From Flavobacteriaceae bacterium (lineage in GTDB: Bacteria; Bacteroidota; Bacteroidia; Flavobacteriales; Flavobacteriaceae), in NCBI GenBank assembly GCA_013001285.1, contig JABDMU010000037.1, positions 1 to 50,325 of the forward strand: a stretch of 50,325 nucleotides of DNA, given 5' to 3'. The position numbers were made by a program, and so were the translations under genes. The notes under the pieces were generated by a model. That model did no database searches. It was not told the origin of the DNA and saw nothing but the letters and a program-made list of their open reading frames with translations. Below are positions 25,834-34,952 of this stretch, one piece after another (position 1 is the first letter of the stretch; each line of letters opens with the position of its first letter).

Positions 25834-27084
25834 ATGGATTCCATTAAACATGTTCTTTATGATTATTTGATAACGCTTGGTTTAGATGATAAACCTGCCA
25901 GATATATCAATTTGTTCGCCTTGCTCATTGCGTCATTGATTGCTGTCCTGATCATAGATTATCTGGTTAGAAAGATCCTTAGGGCAATTTTTGCTGTAAT
26001 CGCCAAGTCCTCTCGTACTAAATTTGATAACTTTCTGATAAAGAATAAAATGCCAAGAAATTTGGCGCATATTGTACCTGTTCTTATTACTTTAGAATTT
26101 GCACCAATTATATTTAGCGACTTTCCCTATGTTGAGAACATCGTTGAAAAAGGGCTTCAAATTTTTGCCATAATATTGACCTTATGGATCATGCGAAGTT
26201 TACTCAAGTCGCTCGAAGATTATTTAAAGACCTTAGATAATTTTAAGGATAAGCCTATTGACAGTTATATTCAGGTGGTTATGATCTTCGCCTGGATGTT
26301 TGGAATTCTTTCCATTATGGCGATTTTAACAGGCATATCCTTTTTTAAGTTTATCACCACTATTGGAACCGCTTCTGCCATTATTATTTTGATATTCAGA
26401 GATACGATTTTGGGATTTGTTGCAAGTATCCAGGTTTCCATTAACGATATGGTGAGGATTGGAGACTGGATCACCTTTGAAAAATATGGTGCCGATGGGG
26501 AAGTTATTGAGATCAATTTGGCAACAGTAATGGTAAGGAACTGGGATTTGACCATCACGACCATTCCAACCTATGCTTTGATTTCTGACTCCTTTAAGAA
26601 TTGGCGTGGAATGCAGGAATCCGGAGGGAGACGTATCAAACGTGCTGTTCATATTAAGATCAATAGTGTTGCTCATTTACCACCAGAACAGATCGAGAAA
26701 CTAAAGAAGATACATTTGATATCTGATTATGTATCCAGTCGTCAAAAAGATATAGATGCCTATAATGAAAAACATGACATCAATAAGGAATTATTGATGA
26801 ATGGAAGAAATTTGACCAACCTTGGGGTCTTTCGCAAGTATATTGAAACCTATGTTGAAAAGCACTCGGCGATCAACAAGGATATGATGATCATGACACG
26901 ACAATTAGCACCAACACCAACTGGTATTCCTTTAGAAATCTATGCGTTTAGTAGTGATAAACGTTGGGAGAATTATGAATATATCATGTCTGATATTTTT
27001 GATCACGTCATTTCTTCTGTACAGCATTTCGATCTTGAATTCTTCGAATATCCTACTGATTCAACATTCAAAAAATTCAAGTAG
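25834..27084 (+). CDS. mechanosensitive ion channel, YbdG-like MscS family
   Basis: The 416-residue membrane protein has about four to five transmembrane segments in the first 200 residues, then an MscS beta domain (about 210-290) and a long cytoplasmic C-terminal part. The E-K-Y-G-A-D-G-E-V-I-E-I segment and the R-N-W-D-L-T-I-T-T-I-P motif are typical of the MscM/YbdG group rather than small MscS. It would open under membrane tension and release solutes during hypo-osmotic shock. The gene ends 5 nt before the converging ftcD stop, with only an A/T-rich palindrome between them. Confidence 0.88.
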   Translation: MDSIKHVLYDYLITLGLDDKPARYINLFALLIASLIAVLIIDYLVRKILRAIFAVIAKSSRTKFDNFLIKNKMPRNLAHIVPVLITLEFAPIIFSDFPYVENIVEKGLQIFAIILTLWIMRSLLKSLEDYLKTLDNFKDKPIDSYIQVVMIFAWMFGILSIMAILTGISFFKFITTIGTASAIIILIFRDTILGFVASIQVSINDMVRIGDWITFEKYGADGEVIEINLATVMVRNWDLTITTIPTYALISDSFKNWRGMQESGGRRIKRAVHIKINSVAHLPPEQIEKLKKIHLISDYVSSRQKDIDAYNEKHDINKELLMNGRNLTNLGVFRKYIETYVEKHSAINKDMMIMTRQLAPTPTGIPLEIYAFSSDKRWENYEYIMSDIFDHVISSVQHFDLEFFEYPTDSTFKKFK

Positions 27085-27089
27085 AAAAT

Positions 27090-28781
27090 TTAAATTTTTT
27101 CATTAATAAAATTAATGATCTCCGTCTCCAAAGCAATGGTATCATTGTAAATAGCTTGAGCACGTTCTAAAAGATCATCGGCAACAGTTCTATCTTTGAT
27201 ATCCTTAGCATTTATTCTAACATTAAAATAAGCACCATAAACGGCAGTTCTTGCGCACAAAGCGCCAACACCCGCATCTGAAAGGGAGTTTTGCAAACCA
27301 TTTAAGGCCATGGCATGCATGACTTCCATAGACTCGTATGCCGTTGCCATCACATCTAAAGGCACCTCAGTAGCATAGATGGTTGCCGATTCAATAGCAA
27401 GACTACGTGCTTCTTTCTCTTCTTCAGAATTTTTTGGCATTCTAAATCCAGCAATGATCTTGTTAAATGCATTGGTGTCTTCATCTACCAAGGCCAATAA
27501 TTTATTTTTATACGCTTGTCCGGCTTCTGCCCATTTCGAAAATTCTTCCCATCGATCATCCCATCCAGGTTTGTGGGCCGATAAATTAGCTACCATGGTC
27601 CCTAAAGCAACACCTAGGGTACCAACATAGGCCGAGATAGAACCACCTCCCGGAGCCATGGACTCGCCTGCGGTTTCATCGGCAAAATCAATTAAGGTCA
27701 TATTGACCAATTGCTTTTTATGGTCTTTCATAACATATTCAATGATCTTCTCATTTGGATTGAAAGGCTTCAAATCGTCTAATCCAAGTGACTTCACAGC
27801 GATCTTTACTTTTTCAGATTCAGAAATCCCTAAGGACCTGTTTTGTTTCCAAAGAAAATAATCGCCGGCATCGAGCATGGCTTTTAAGGGGATCAAACCG
27901 ATAAGCTCAGAACCTGTGACCCTTAATCCGCGTTCTAGAGCTGCTTTGCAGGTTTCGTCAAAAGCCTCATGCATTGATGTAATGCTGATGTTGGTCAAGT
28001 TATAAGAAATTTGAGCGATGCCATATTCTTCAATAAACCAGCCTATTCCCTTTACCGCTTTTAATTTCCCCGGGATTCGTACCGGTTCACCGTTTTTATC
28101 TAAAACTTTTTTTCCAGTAATTGGATTGCCTTCACGCTTTACTCGACCTGCTTCCCGAATATCGAATGCAATGGCATTTGCGCGTCGTGTTGATGTTGTA
28201 TTTAAATTTACATTATAAGCCACTAAAAAATCACGCGCAGCAATGGCAGTTGCACCTGTTCGTGCCACATCATCGTTGAATTTTTCGGGACCAAAATCGG
28301 GTTTCCAATTTTTATCTGAAAGCTTTTTGGCAAGTCCTTCATATTCACCTGCTCTGCAATTGGCTAAATTCTTTCGCTTATCTTCTTTGGCCGCCTTTTC
28401 ATATAAGTACACGGGAATTTTTAAGTTAGCACCTACACGTTTGCCTAACTTATGAGCATATTTGGCCGTTTCCTCTAAACTAATTCCAGAAATAGGTACT
28501 AAAGGACAAACATCTGTAGCCCCAAAACGCGGGTGTTCACCAGTATGTTTGCGCATATCTATGAGCTCAGACGCTTTTTTAATAAGTAAAAAAGCAGCCT
28601 CAATAACCTGTTCTGGCTCGCCAACAAAAGTGATGACAGTTCTATTGGTTGCCTGACCGGGATCGACATCTAATAAGGTGATGCCTTCTACGGTCTTAAC
28701 AACATTTGCAATGGTATTTATAACATTTAGATCGCGTCCTTCACTAATATTAGGAACGCATTCAATAAGTTGCTTTTGCAT
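27090..28781 (-). CDS. ftcD: bifunctional glutamate formimidoyltransferase / formimidotetrahydrofolate cyclodeaminase
   Basis: The 563-residue protein joins a formiminotransferase domain (about 1-300), with the catalytic K-H-T-G-E-H-P-R-F-G-A segment (His83), to a C-terminal helical cyclodeaminase domain (about 365-560) with A-P-G-G-G-S near residue 378. It moves the formimino group from formiminoglutamate, made in histidine degradation, to tetrahydrofolate and then releases ammonia. The full fusion is intact and of usual length. Other hut genes are not in the window. A perfect -7 element lies 51 nt upstream. Confidence 0.93.
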   Translation of the reverse strand: MQKQLIECVPNISEGRDLNVINTIANVVKTVEGITLLDVDPGQATNRTVITFVGEPEQVIEAAFLLIKKASELIDMRKHTGEHPRFGATDVCPLVPISGISLEETAKYAHKLGKRVGANLKIPVYLYEKAAKEDKRKNLANCRAGEYEGLAKKLSDKNWKPDFGPEKFNDDVARTGATAIAARDFLVAYNVNLNTTSTRRANAIAFDIREAGRVKREGNPITGKKVLDKNGEPVRIPGKLKAVKGIGWFIEEYGIAQISYNLTNISITSMHEAFDETCKAALERGLRVTGSELIGLIPLKAMLDAGDYFLWKQNRSLGISESEKVKIAVKSLGLDDLKPFNPNEKIIEYVMKDHKKQLVNMTLIDFADETAGESMAPGGGSISAYVGTLGVALGTMVANLSAHKPGWDDRWEEFSKWAEAGQAYKNKLLALVDEDTNAFNKIIAGFRMPKNSEEEKEARSLAIESATIYATEVPLDVMATAYESMEVMHAMALNGLQNSLSDAGVGALCARTAVYGAYFNVRINAKDIKDRTVADDLLERAQAIYNDTIALETEIINFINEKI

Positions 28782-28831
28782 AATTCATGGTTGATTAATT
28801 AATGACCAATTACGAAGAGTATTAGTGTTCT

Positions 28832-28839
28832 CAAAGATA
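28832..28839 (-). promoter_or_regulatory. -7 element of ftcD
   Basis: TATCTTTG on the minus strand is a perfect TAnnTTTG match 50 nt before the ftcD start, between the ftcD start and the preceding thioesterase stop. No clear -33 element is seen. Confidence 0.45.
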
Positions 28840-28864
28840 CGTATTCATATCATGGAATGTAAAT

Positions 28865-29251
28865 TTATTTCAATCTGTCGGAAATAAATTCAACTTTGGT
28901 TTTTCCATGTGGTGTTGGTTGACCTTTAGCGTTGAGATTTACCATTACAATTTTTTCAATAGTAATAATTGTTTCACGAGTCATCATATTTCGAACTTCG
29001 CTCCGCAGGGTCATAGAAGCATTTCCGAATGTCGTGACCTCTAGTCCGATTTCTATAATATCGCCTTCTTTTGCAGAACTTTTAAAATCGATCTCAGTTA
29101 TGAATTTCGTTACAATATGTGAATTTTCTAATTGTACAATGGCATATAAAGCCGCCTCTTCATCTATCCATTCTAATAATCTGCCTCCAAATAAAGTGCC
29201 ATTTGGATTTAAGTCTTCTGGCTTCACCCATTTACGTGTGTGGAATCGCAT
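28865..29251 (-). CDS. acyl-CoA thioesterase, YciA-like hot-dog fold
   Basis: The 128-residue cytoplasmic protein matches the YciA/acyl-CoA hydrolase hot-dog family: the opening P-N-G-T-L-F-G-G-R-L-L-E-W-I-D-E segment (residues 16-31) with the acidic catalytic-region residue, and V-T-K-F-I-T-E-I-D-F-K-S-S-A near 48-61. It hydrolyses short to long acyl-CoA esters. It lies upstream of ftcD on the same strand, but with its own -7 element between them, so co-transcription is uncertain. Confidence 0.88.
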   Translation of the reverse strand: MRFHTRKWVKPEDLNPNGTLFGGRLLEWIDEEAALYAIVQLENSHIVTKFITEIDFKSSAKEGDIIEIGLEVTTFGNASMTLRSEVRNMMTRETIITIEKIVMVNLNAKGQPTPHGKTKVEFISDRLK

Positions 29252-29374
29252 AAGATTGATTTTTTATTGAAAATAAGAAATATATGATCAAGCAAAAAAC
29301 AAGTGTTAATCTTTTTTTAACGCTAAGTATCTTCTGAATAAAACCATTTATATTTATGAATAAATCAAGACCTA

Positions 29375-30007
29375 ATGCTTTTCAACTCCCTTCTTAGTTT
29401 CATGGTGACCATTATTATATATGGAGGACCTACAGCTCCCGGAAATAATTTTCAAGAAAAAGTAGGTGGGCCCTGTGAAGGTTGTGAGGCCATATATGAA
29501 TATGGTTCCAGAACCTTAAAGGCTGTCGATACCTTCCCTGGATTTAAGAAGCGTCCGGAGCCCATAAGGATTAGCGGAACCGTTTATTTAAGGGATGGAA
29601 AAACACCCGCAAAAGATGTTATCCTCTATATTTATCATACCGACGAACGCGGTATTTATCCTTCTACTTCTGCATCTCAAGGTTGGGAACGCCGACATGG
29701 CACTATTCGCGGTTGGCTAAAAACAGACAAAAACGGATCCTATACGTTTTACTCATCTCGACCTGCATCATATCCTAATTCTACCATACCGCAGCATATT
29801 CATATAACAGTGAAAGAACCTGGTTTGAATGAATATTATGTAGAAGACTTTTATTTTAAGGATGATCCACATATCACAAAAAATATTCTGGTTAGAAAAC
29901 ATCCGCGTGGTGGTTCCGGAGTGATTCAATTACAATCTGAAGGTGATCTTCAGGTTGCCTATCGCAATATTATTTTAGGATATAATATTCCCAATTATCC
30001 AGATTGA
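29375..30007 (+). CDS. intradiol ring-cleavage dioxygenase-like protein, probably exported
   Basis: The 210-residue protein begins with a hydrophobic segment (about 4-16) suggesting export, then a beta-sandwich dioxygenase domain. All four expected non-haem iron ligands are present in the right order: Tyr95, Tyr133, His141 and His143, with a conserved Arg112. This matches protocatechuate/catechol intradiol dioxygenases. No other aromatic-degradation genes are nearby, so the physiological substrate is unknown; exported members often act on other phenolics. The start at 29375 has a possible alternative at ATG 29402. It is divergent from the thioesterase gene. Confidence 0.82.
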   Translation: MLFNSLLSFMVTIIIYGGPTAPGNNFQEKVGGPCEGCEAIYEYGSRTLKAVDTFPGFKKRPEPIRISGTVYLRDGKTPAKDVILYIYHTDERGIYPSTSASQGWERRHGTIRGWLKTDKNGSYTFYSSRPASYPNSTIPQHIHITVKEPGLNEYYVEDFYFKDDPHITKNILVRKHPRGGSGVIQLQSEGDLQVAYRNIILGYNIPNYPD

Positions 30008-30037
30008 GTACTCGCTTAAAAGTCATCATTTCTATTA

Positions 30038-30058
30038 TGTAACATTTTCGTAACTTTA
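30038..30058 (+). promoter_or_regulatory. promoter of first LolA-like gene
   Basis: The block TGTAACATTTTCGTA (30038-30052) overlaps TAACTTTA (30051-30058), one base from TAnnTTTG, ending 39 nt before the start. The same block precedes the second paralogue at the same distance. Confidence 0.45.
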
Positions 30059-30097
30059 TGGACTAACCTGAATATCAATCAATAAACATAAATCAAA

Positions 30098-30850
30098 ATG
30101 AAAACATTAAAAATCTTAAGTGCAATTGCAGTATTCTTTTTTGCACTTACAATGCAAGCACAAACAGCAGAAGAAATCGTAGACAATTTTATTGAAACCA
30201 TTGGAGGAACCGAAGCTTGGTCTGAAGTTAAATCAATGAAAGTAATTGGTGTAGGAAGACAACAAGGAGTTGATTATCCATTTGTTGCTACCATGATGGA
30301 TGACGGAAGAACGGTTATAGATGTCGACCTTCAAGGTACCTCATTTATTGTAGAAGCATTTGATGGTGAGAGCGCATGGTCAATGAACTTCCAAACTCAA
30401 AAAGCAGAGGCATTTGATTCTGAATTTTCATTGAATTATAAAAATGAAGCCAAAGATCAACTTCCCAGTGCATTTTTTAATTATAAAGAAAAAGGCTATC
30501 AAATTGAACTCGTAGGAAAGGAAACTTGGGAAGGCACTGAGGTCTATAAAATTAAACTGATTAAAAAACCTGTTATGGTTGATGGGAAGGAAGAAGAAAA
30601 CATCGATATGTATTTCTTTGATACAGAAAACTTTGTACCAATTGCCATGGAAACCATCGTAAAATTTGGGCCAGCTAAAGGCATTAATGCAACTACCGTT
30701 ATGAGTGACTATCAGGAAGTAGATGGTCTTATCATGCCCTTTTCAGTTATAGAAAAACTAAATGGAAATGTGAGCTTAGAAATGTTATACAAGACCATCG
30801 AATTCAATTCGAAAGTTGACGAAACCATATTCAGCATGCCAAAGGAGTAA
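30098..30850 (+). CDS. exported LolA/outer-membrane-lipoprotein-sorting-like protein (copy 1)
   Basis: The 250-residue product has a signal peptide (about 1-21, ending A-L-T-M-Q-A-Q) and a mature part of repeated beta strands typical of the LolA/LolB-like fold found in many Bacteroidota outer-membrane-associated proteins. The blocks G-E-S-A-W-S-M near 89-95, the P-S-A-F-F-N-Y-K-E-K-G-Y segment and E-E-N-I-D-M-Y-F-F also occur in the next gene product. Function is unproven; lipid or lipoprotein handling in the periplasm is a guess. It is a tandem paralogue of the following gene, with a duplicated promoter. Confidence 0.75.
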   Translation: MKTLKILSAIAVFFFALTMQAQTAEEIVDNFIETIGGTEAWSEVKSMKVIGVGRQQGVDYPFVATMMDDGRTVIDVDLQGTSFIVEAFDGESAWSMNFQTQKAEAFDSEFSLNYKNEAKDQLPSAFFNYKEKGYQIELVGKETWEGTEVYKIKLIKKPVMVDGKEEENIDMYFFDTENFVPIAMETIVKFGPAKGINATTVMSDYQEVDGLIMPFSVIEKLNGNVSLEMLYKTIEFNSKVDETIFSMPKE

Positions 30851-30882
30851 GATTTCCAGTTAATTCTTTGAAAAAAAACGAC

Positions 30883-30909
30883 TTGGGCTGTAACATTTTT
30901 GTACTTTCG
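30883..30909 (+). promoter_or_regulatory. promoter of second LolA-like gene
   Basis: TTG (30883-30885), a 16-nt spacer and TACTTTCG (30902-30909) fit the Bacteroidota promoter with one -7 mismatch. The block TGTAACATTTTTGTA (30889-30903) repeats the upstream copy at 14 of 15 positions, and the element ends 39 nt before the start, exactly as in copy 1. Confidence 0.5.
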
Positions 30910-30948
30910 GAGTCAAACTTTAAACGCTTATTTAATAAAAAATTACAC

Positions 30949-31737
30949 ATGAAAAAATTACATTTAATTTTGTTTGCATTTGCCGTGACTTTTATGACGA
31001 CTGTAAACGCGCAAACAGCAGATGAGATCATTGATGCCTATTTTGAGAATACTGGAGGTCTTGATGCTTGGAACAAGGTAGAAGGTCTAAAAATGACTGC
31101 CAAGATCAATCAAGGTGGTATGGAAATACCACTAGAGATCGTACAACTGAAAAGTGGAAAGCAAATGGTGAAGATCAATTTTCAAGGACAAATAATTAAG
31201 CAAGGTGTTTATGATGGTGAATCGTTTTGGTCGCATAATTTCATGACGCGAAAAGCTGAAAAAAGCGATGCTGAAACTACGGCTAATGCTAAACTAGATC
31301 TAAATGATTTTCCTGATCCATTCTTAAATTATAAAGAGAAAGGATATACCGTTGAGTTAATGGGAACGGAAGATTTTAATGGTACTGAAACCTTTAAGAT
31401 CAAACTCGTAATGGAACCTGTTACTGTTGACGGTATCGAAGAGGAAAATATTGTTTATTATTTCTTCGAAACAGAAAACATGGTGCCTATAGCGCGTCAG
31501 AGTGAAGTTAAAATTGGTCAAGGCAAAGGCATGATCTCTGAAATCACTTATAGCGACTATCAGGAAGCTGGAGATCTTTTTTTACCATACTCCATGACAC
31601 AAGGTGTAAAAGGACAACCTGGTCAACCTATTACAATGGATTCCATAGAGATCAATCCAGAAGTAGATGATAGCGAATTTACTTTTCCAGTCGAAGTAGA
31701 AACCAAAGAAGGCGACGGCAACGATAAGAAAAACTAA
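30949..31737 (+). CDS. exported LolA/outer-membrane-lipoprotein-sorting-like protein (copy 2)
   Basis: The product from ATG 30949 is 262 residues. A longer frame from 30868 would put 27 odd residues, overlapping the promoter, before the signal peptide, so I reject it. The signal ends T-V-N-A-Q. The mature sequence parallels copy 1: T-A-D-E-I-I-D-A-Y, G-E-S-F-W-S-H, F-L-N-Y-K-E-K-G-Y and E-E-N-I-V-Y-Y-F-F. It ends in a charged Lys/Asp/Glu-rich tail that copy 1 lacks. The likely role is the same periplasmic lipid or lipoprotein handling, unproven. A terminator follows at once. Confidence 0.78.
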   Translation: MKKLHLILFAFAVTFMTTVNAQTADEIIDAYFENTGGLDAWNKVEGLKMTAKINQGGMEIPLEIVQLKSGKQMVKINFQGQIIKQGVYDGESFWSHNFMTRKAEKSDAETTANAKLDLNDFPDPFLNYKEKGYTVELMGTEDFNGTETFKIKLVMEPVTVDGIEEENIVYYFFETENMVPIARQSEVKIGQGKGMISEITYSDYQEAGDLFLPYSMTQGVKGQPGQPITMDSIEINPEVDDSEFTFPVEVETKEGDGNDKKN

Positions 31738-31743
31738 TTTATC

Positions 31744-31779
31744 AATCCTCATTACATTCTTGTAATGGGGATTTTTTTT
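31744..31779 (+). terminator. intrinsic terminator after LolA-like copy 2
   Basis: AATCCTCATTAC (31744-31755) pairs with GTAATGGGGATT (31762-31773) over 12 positions with one G-U pair and a 6-nt loop, followed by T-tract to 31779. Only 23 nt separate it from the next gene, so the BNR-repeat gene must be read through or use a promoter inside this stretch. Confidence 0.8.
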
Positions 31780-31802
31780 AACAACTATAAATCAACCTTA
31801 AA

Positions 31803-34800
31803 ATGAAGAAGTCAATTTTTGTAATTTTCTTTAGCATTGGGCTATTACCATTTTTTACCAATGCACAATCAACTTCCACATCAATTAAAGCTGCAGATCT
31901 ATTTGGAGATATGCGCGCACGACACATTGGTCCTGCCTTGATGAGCGGACGAATTAACGATATGGAAACTCATCCAACCAATGCACGTGTTATTTATGCT
32001 GGAACTGCAGGTGGTGGTGTCTGGAAATCAAATGATGCCGGAACTACCTTTAACCCAATTTTCGATGACTATTGCCAATCAATTGGTGCAGTAGAACTAG
32101 ATCCTAATGATCCTGATAATACCATATACGTTGGTACAGGTGAAACTTGGACACGTAATAGTGTGTCTATTGGTGATGGTTTATACCGCTCTAAAGATGG
32201 TGGTTCAAATTGGACCAAACTTGGATTTGAAAAATCTGAACGCATTGCAAACATCATTGTCAATCCGAAGAATTCCAATGAGATCTATGTTGGTGTACTT
32301 GGAGCACTTTGGTCAGATAGTGACGAACGTGGTGTTTATAAATCATCTGATGGTGGTGCAACATGGAATAAATTATTATATATAAATGAAGGGACAGGCT
32401 GCGCTGATCTAGTTATGGACCCTAACGATCCTAATATATTATATGCTTCCATGTGGGAGTTTAGACGCACAGGATGGTCGTTTAATTCGGGTGGTGAAAA
32501 CAGCGCCTTATACAAGTCAACTGATGCTGGAAAGACATGGAATAAGATCCATAATGGTTTCCCTGCGGGGAAATTAGGTCGTTTAGCGATCGCGGTAGCG
32601 CCTTCTGATTCAAATATATTATACACGGTAATCGAAGCTGAAGAAGATAGTAAAAAAGGCATTTACCGGAGTGATGATGCAGGAGCAAACTGGAAGCAGC
32701 TCAATAATGATTTCGGAATAACCGTTAGACCATTTTATTTCTCAAGAATAACCATCGATCCTAGAAATCCCGATGTGGTAGTGAAGGGTGGCCTTACCGG
32801 TTCAATTTCAAGAGACGGTGGAAAGACCTTTAAAAGTTTAGGAAACATGCACAGTGATATTCATGATATCGTTTTTGATATCAATGATTCTGATCGCATG
32901 TATTGCGGTACAGATGGTGGTGTATATCGCTCTTGGAATGGTGGAACAACCATGGAGATCGTTGAGAATTTACCCTTATCGCAATTCTATCACATAAGTG
33001 TAGACGATGCCGAACCCTATAATGTATATGGTGGTTTACAAGATAACGGATCCTGGTGGGGACCTTCTTCAGCCACAGGAGGTGTACGAGCTAGGAATTG
33101 GAATTCTGTAGGTGGCGGTGATGGATTTAGAGTGTTAAAGCATCCTACGAAGCCTATTATTTATTCTGAAATGCAAGGAGCAGATAATGTCTGGCGCATC
33201 GATACCAAAAATGATCTGGTAAAAACAATTCAACCGTTGCCACAAACTGGTTATCCTAAATTACGATTTAATTGGAATCCGCCAATGGCAGTAAGTATAC
33301 ATCAACCCGATCGCTTTTATATGGGAAGTCAGTTCTTGCACAAATCGGAAGATATGGGAGATACCTGGCAGATCATTTCACCAGATCTCACTACAAATGA
33401 TCCAGCAAAACAACAGCAAGAAGATTCAGGCGGCTTATCGATGGATAATTCTGGAGCTGAAAATCATACCACTATTTTTACCATAGCAGAATCGCCATTA
33501 GACCAAAATGTAATTTGGGTTGGTACTGATGACGGCAATGTTCAGGTGTCAAAGGATGGTGGCAAATCATGGACCAATACAACGCCAAACATTTCAGGGT
33601 TGCCTAAAAACACCTGGGTGTATCATATTGAAGCTAGTGTACATGGCAAAGGAACAGCATATGCGGTATTTGATGGCCACACCACTGGAGATATGAAACC
33701 TTATGCCTATAAGACCACTGATTATGGCAAAACTTGGAAAAATATCATTTCTGATGACGTCGAAATTTTTGCTAGAAATATTCAAGAAGATTATGAAAAT
33801 GAAAATCTCCTATTCTTAGGAACTGAATTCGGGTTATATATAACCATTGATGGTGGTGCAAGCTGGAGTAAATTCACCAATAATATGCCAGCAGTAGCAG
33901 TACATTTTATAGACTTACAAAAACAGACCAATGATCTTGTCATGGGTACACATGGACGTGGTGTGATAATAATTGACGACATTTCTCCATTACGAGAAAT
34001 AACAAATGAGGTTATGGACAAAAAGGTGCATTTCTTTGAAAGCAAACCATTTGTTATGAGAGATCAAGGCGGATTTGCTGGTTCTTTTGGTGCCGAAACT
34101 CAGTTTGTTGGGGCTAGTGCTCCACGATCTGCACAGATCAAATATTTGTTACCTAAGCGACATACCTTTGGAAAGATGACCATGGAAATTCAGGATATGG
34201 AAGGCAATAAGATCGCTTCCATAAGCCCTGGGAAGTCAAAAGGGATCAATGTTGTCAATTGGAATTTTACAATTCGACAACCAAAAATTGCAAAAGGAAA
34301 AACCTTTAGTTTTGGGGGCTTTACTTCACCAAGGGTTCCTGCTGGAAAATACAAGGCGGTATTGACCAAAGGAAAAGATACTTTCGAGCATGTGTTTGAA
34401 GTGGTCAATGATAAAAATACAGGATTATCAGCTTCTGATATTGCTTTGAAGCATAAAACAACCATGAAAATGTACGACATGACTCAAGACCTTGCCTATC
34501 TAGTTTATGAGCTTGATGCCATATACGATGCTGTAAAGGATAGCAATAAAAAATTAGCGGGCTCATTATATGAGCTTAAAGAAACTTTAGTGGTAACAAC
34601 TGGAGATAATTACGTGAGTTCAGCTGAACCTCAATTACGAGAAAAAATGGCCGATCTCTATAGTAAATTAGCTGGAAGTTATGATAAACCTTCGGCGTCT
34701 GAATTAGAAAGTTTGAAAGTCATAGAAGCAAGATTCAATACTGCAAAAGCTGATTTTGAAAAGCTCAAGAAGAAAGCAAAAGTTGATGAACTTCAACTAA

Positions 34801-34829
34801 AAAGCTTTGATGAATTCGTCAATGAATAA
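31803..34829 (+). CDS. large exported VPS10/BNR beta-propeller protein
   Basis: The 1008-residue product has a signal peptide (about 1-22, ending F-T-N-A-Q). At least nine Asp-box/BNR motifs of the S-x-D-x-G-x-T-W type are spread over the first about 700 residues (for example SKDGGSNW, SSDGGATW, STDAGKTW, SKDGGKSW), which matches sortilin/VPS10-like propellers. The remaining about 250 residues hold a beta-rich segment and a helical tail, with no T9SS sorting domain. Such proteins are common in Bacteroidota. Enzymatic sialidase residues are not evident, so binding is as likely as hydrolysis. Confidence 0.85.
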   Translation: MKKSIFVIFFSIGLLPFFTNAQSTSTSIKAADLFGDMRARHIGPALMSGRINDMETHPTNARVIYAGTAGGGVWKSNDAGTTFNPIFDDYCQSIGAVELDPNDPDNTIYVGTGETWTRNSVSIGDGLYRSKDGGSNWTKLGFEKSERIANIIVNPKNSNEIYVGVLGALWSDSDERGVYKSSDGGATWNKLLYINEGTGCADLVMDPNDPNILYASMWEFRRTGWSFNSGGENSALYKSTDAGKTWNKIHNGFPAGKLGRLAIAVAPSDSNILYTVIEAEEDSKKGIYRSDDAGANWKQLNNDFGITVRPFYFSRITIDPRNPDVVVKGGLTGSISRDGGKTFKSLGNMHSDIHDIVFDINDSDRMYCGTDGGVYRSWNGGTTMEIVENLPLSQFYHISVDDAEPYNVYGGLQDNGSWWGPSSATGGVRARNWNSVGGGDGFRVLKHPTKPIIYSEMQGADNVWRIDTKNDLVKTIQPLPQTGYPKLRFNWNPPMAVSIHQPDRFYMGSQFLHKSEDMGDTWQIISPDLTTNDPAKQQQEDSGGLSMDNSGAENHTTIFTIAESPLDQNVIWVGTDDGNVQVSKDGGKSWTNTTPNISGLPKNTWVYHIEASVHGKGTAYAVFDGHTTGDMKPYAYKTTDYGKTWKNIISDDVEIFARNIQEDYENENLLFLGTEFGLYITIDGGASWSKFTNNMPAVAVHFIDLQKQTNDLVMGTHGRGVIIIDDISPLREITNEVMDKKVHFFESKPFVMRDQGGFAGSFGAETQFVGASAPRSAQIKYLLPKRHTFGKMTMEIQDMEGNKIASISPGKSKGINVVNWNFTIRQPKIAKGKTFSFGGFTSPRVPAGKYKAVLTKGKDTFEHVFEVVNDKNTGLSASDIALKHKTTMKMYDMTQDLAYLVYELDAIYDAVKDSNKKLAGSLYELKETLVVTTGDNYVSSAEPQLREKMADLYSKLAGSYDKPSASELESLKVIEARFNTAKADFEKLKKKAKVDELQLKSFDEFVNE

Positions 34830-34833
34830 TCTA

Positions 34834-34868
34834 AAAAAAAAGCCAATCTTAACCGATTGGCTTTTTTT
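34834..34868 (+). terminator. intrinsic terminator after the BNR gene
   Basis: GCCAATC (34842-34848) pairs with GATTGGC (34855-34861), extended by the flanking A- and T-tracts, and is followed by TTTTTTT. The stem is perfect and immediately follows the stop codon at 34829. Confidence 0.82.
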
Positions 34869-34952
34869 GTTAATAACCTAGTGAAAAAGTATCCTGCCTC
34901 CTATTCTATTCACAGTGCATTATGCATATTTTTAATCTCAAATCTATCTACT

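Noticed and set aside
30868-30948. Longer N-terminus for the second LolA-like protein
   Set aside because: The extra 27 residues cover the promoter and precede a normal signal peptide, so ATG 30949 is preferred.
34857-34952. Longer N-terminus for the glyoxalase-labelled protein
   Set aside because: It would begin inside the terminator of the preceding gene.
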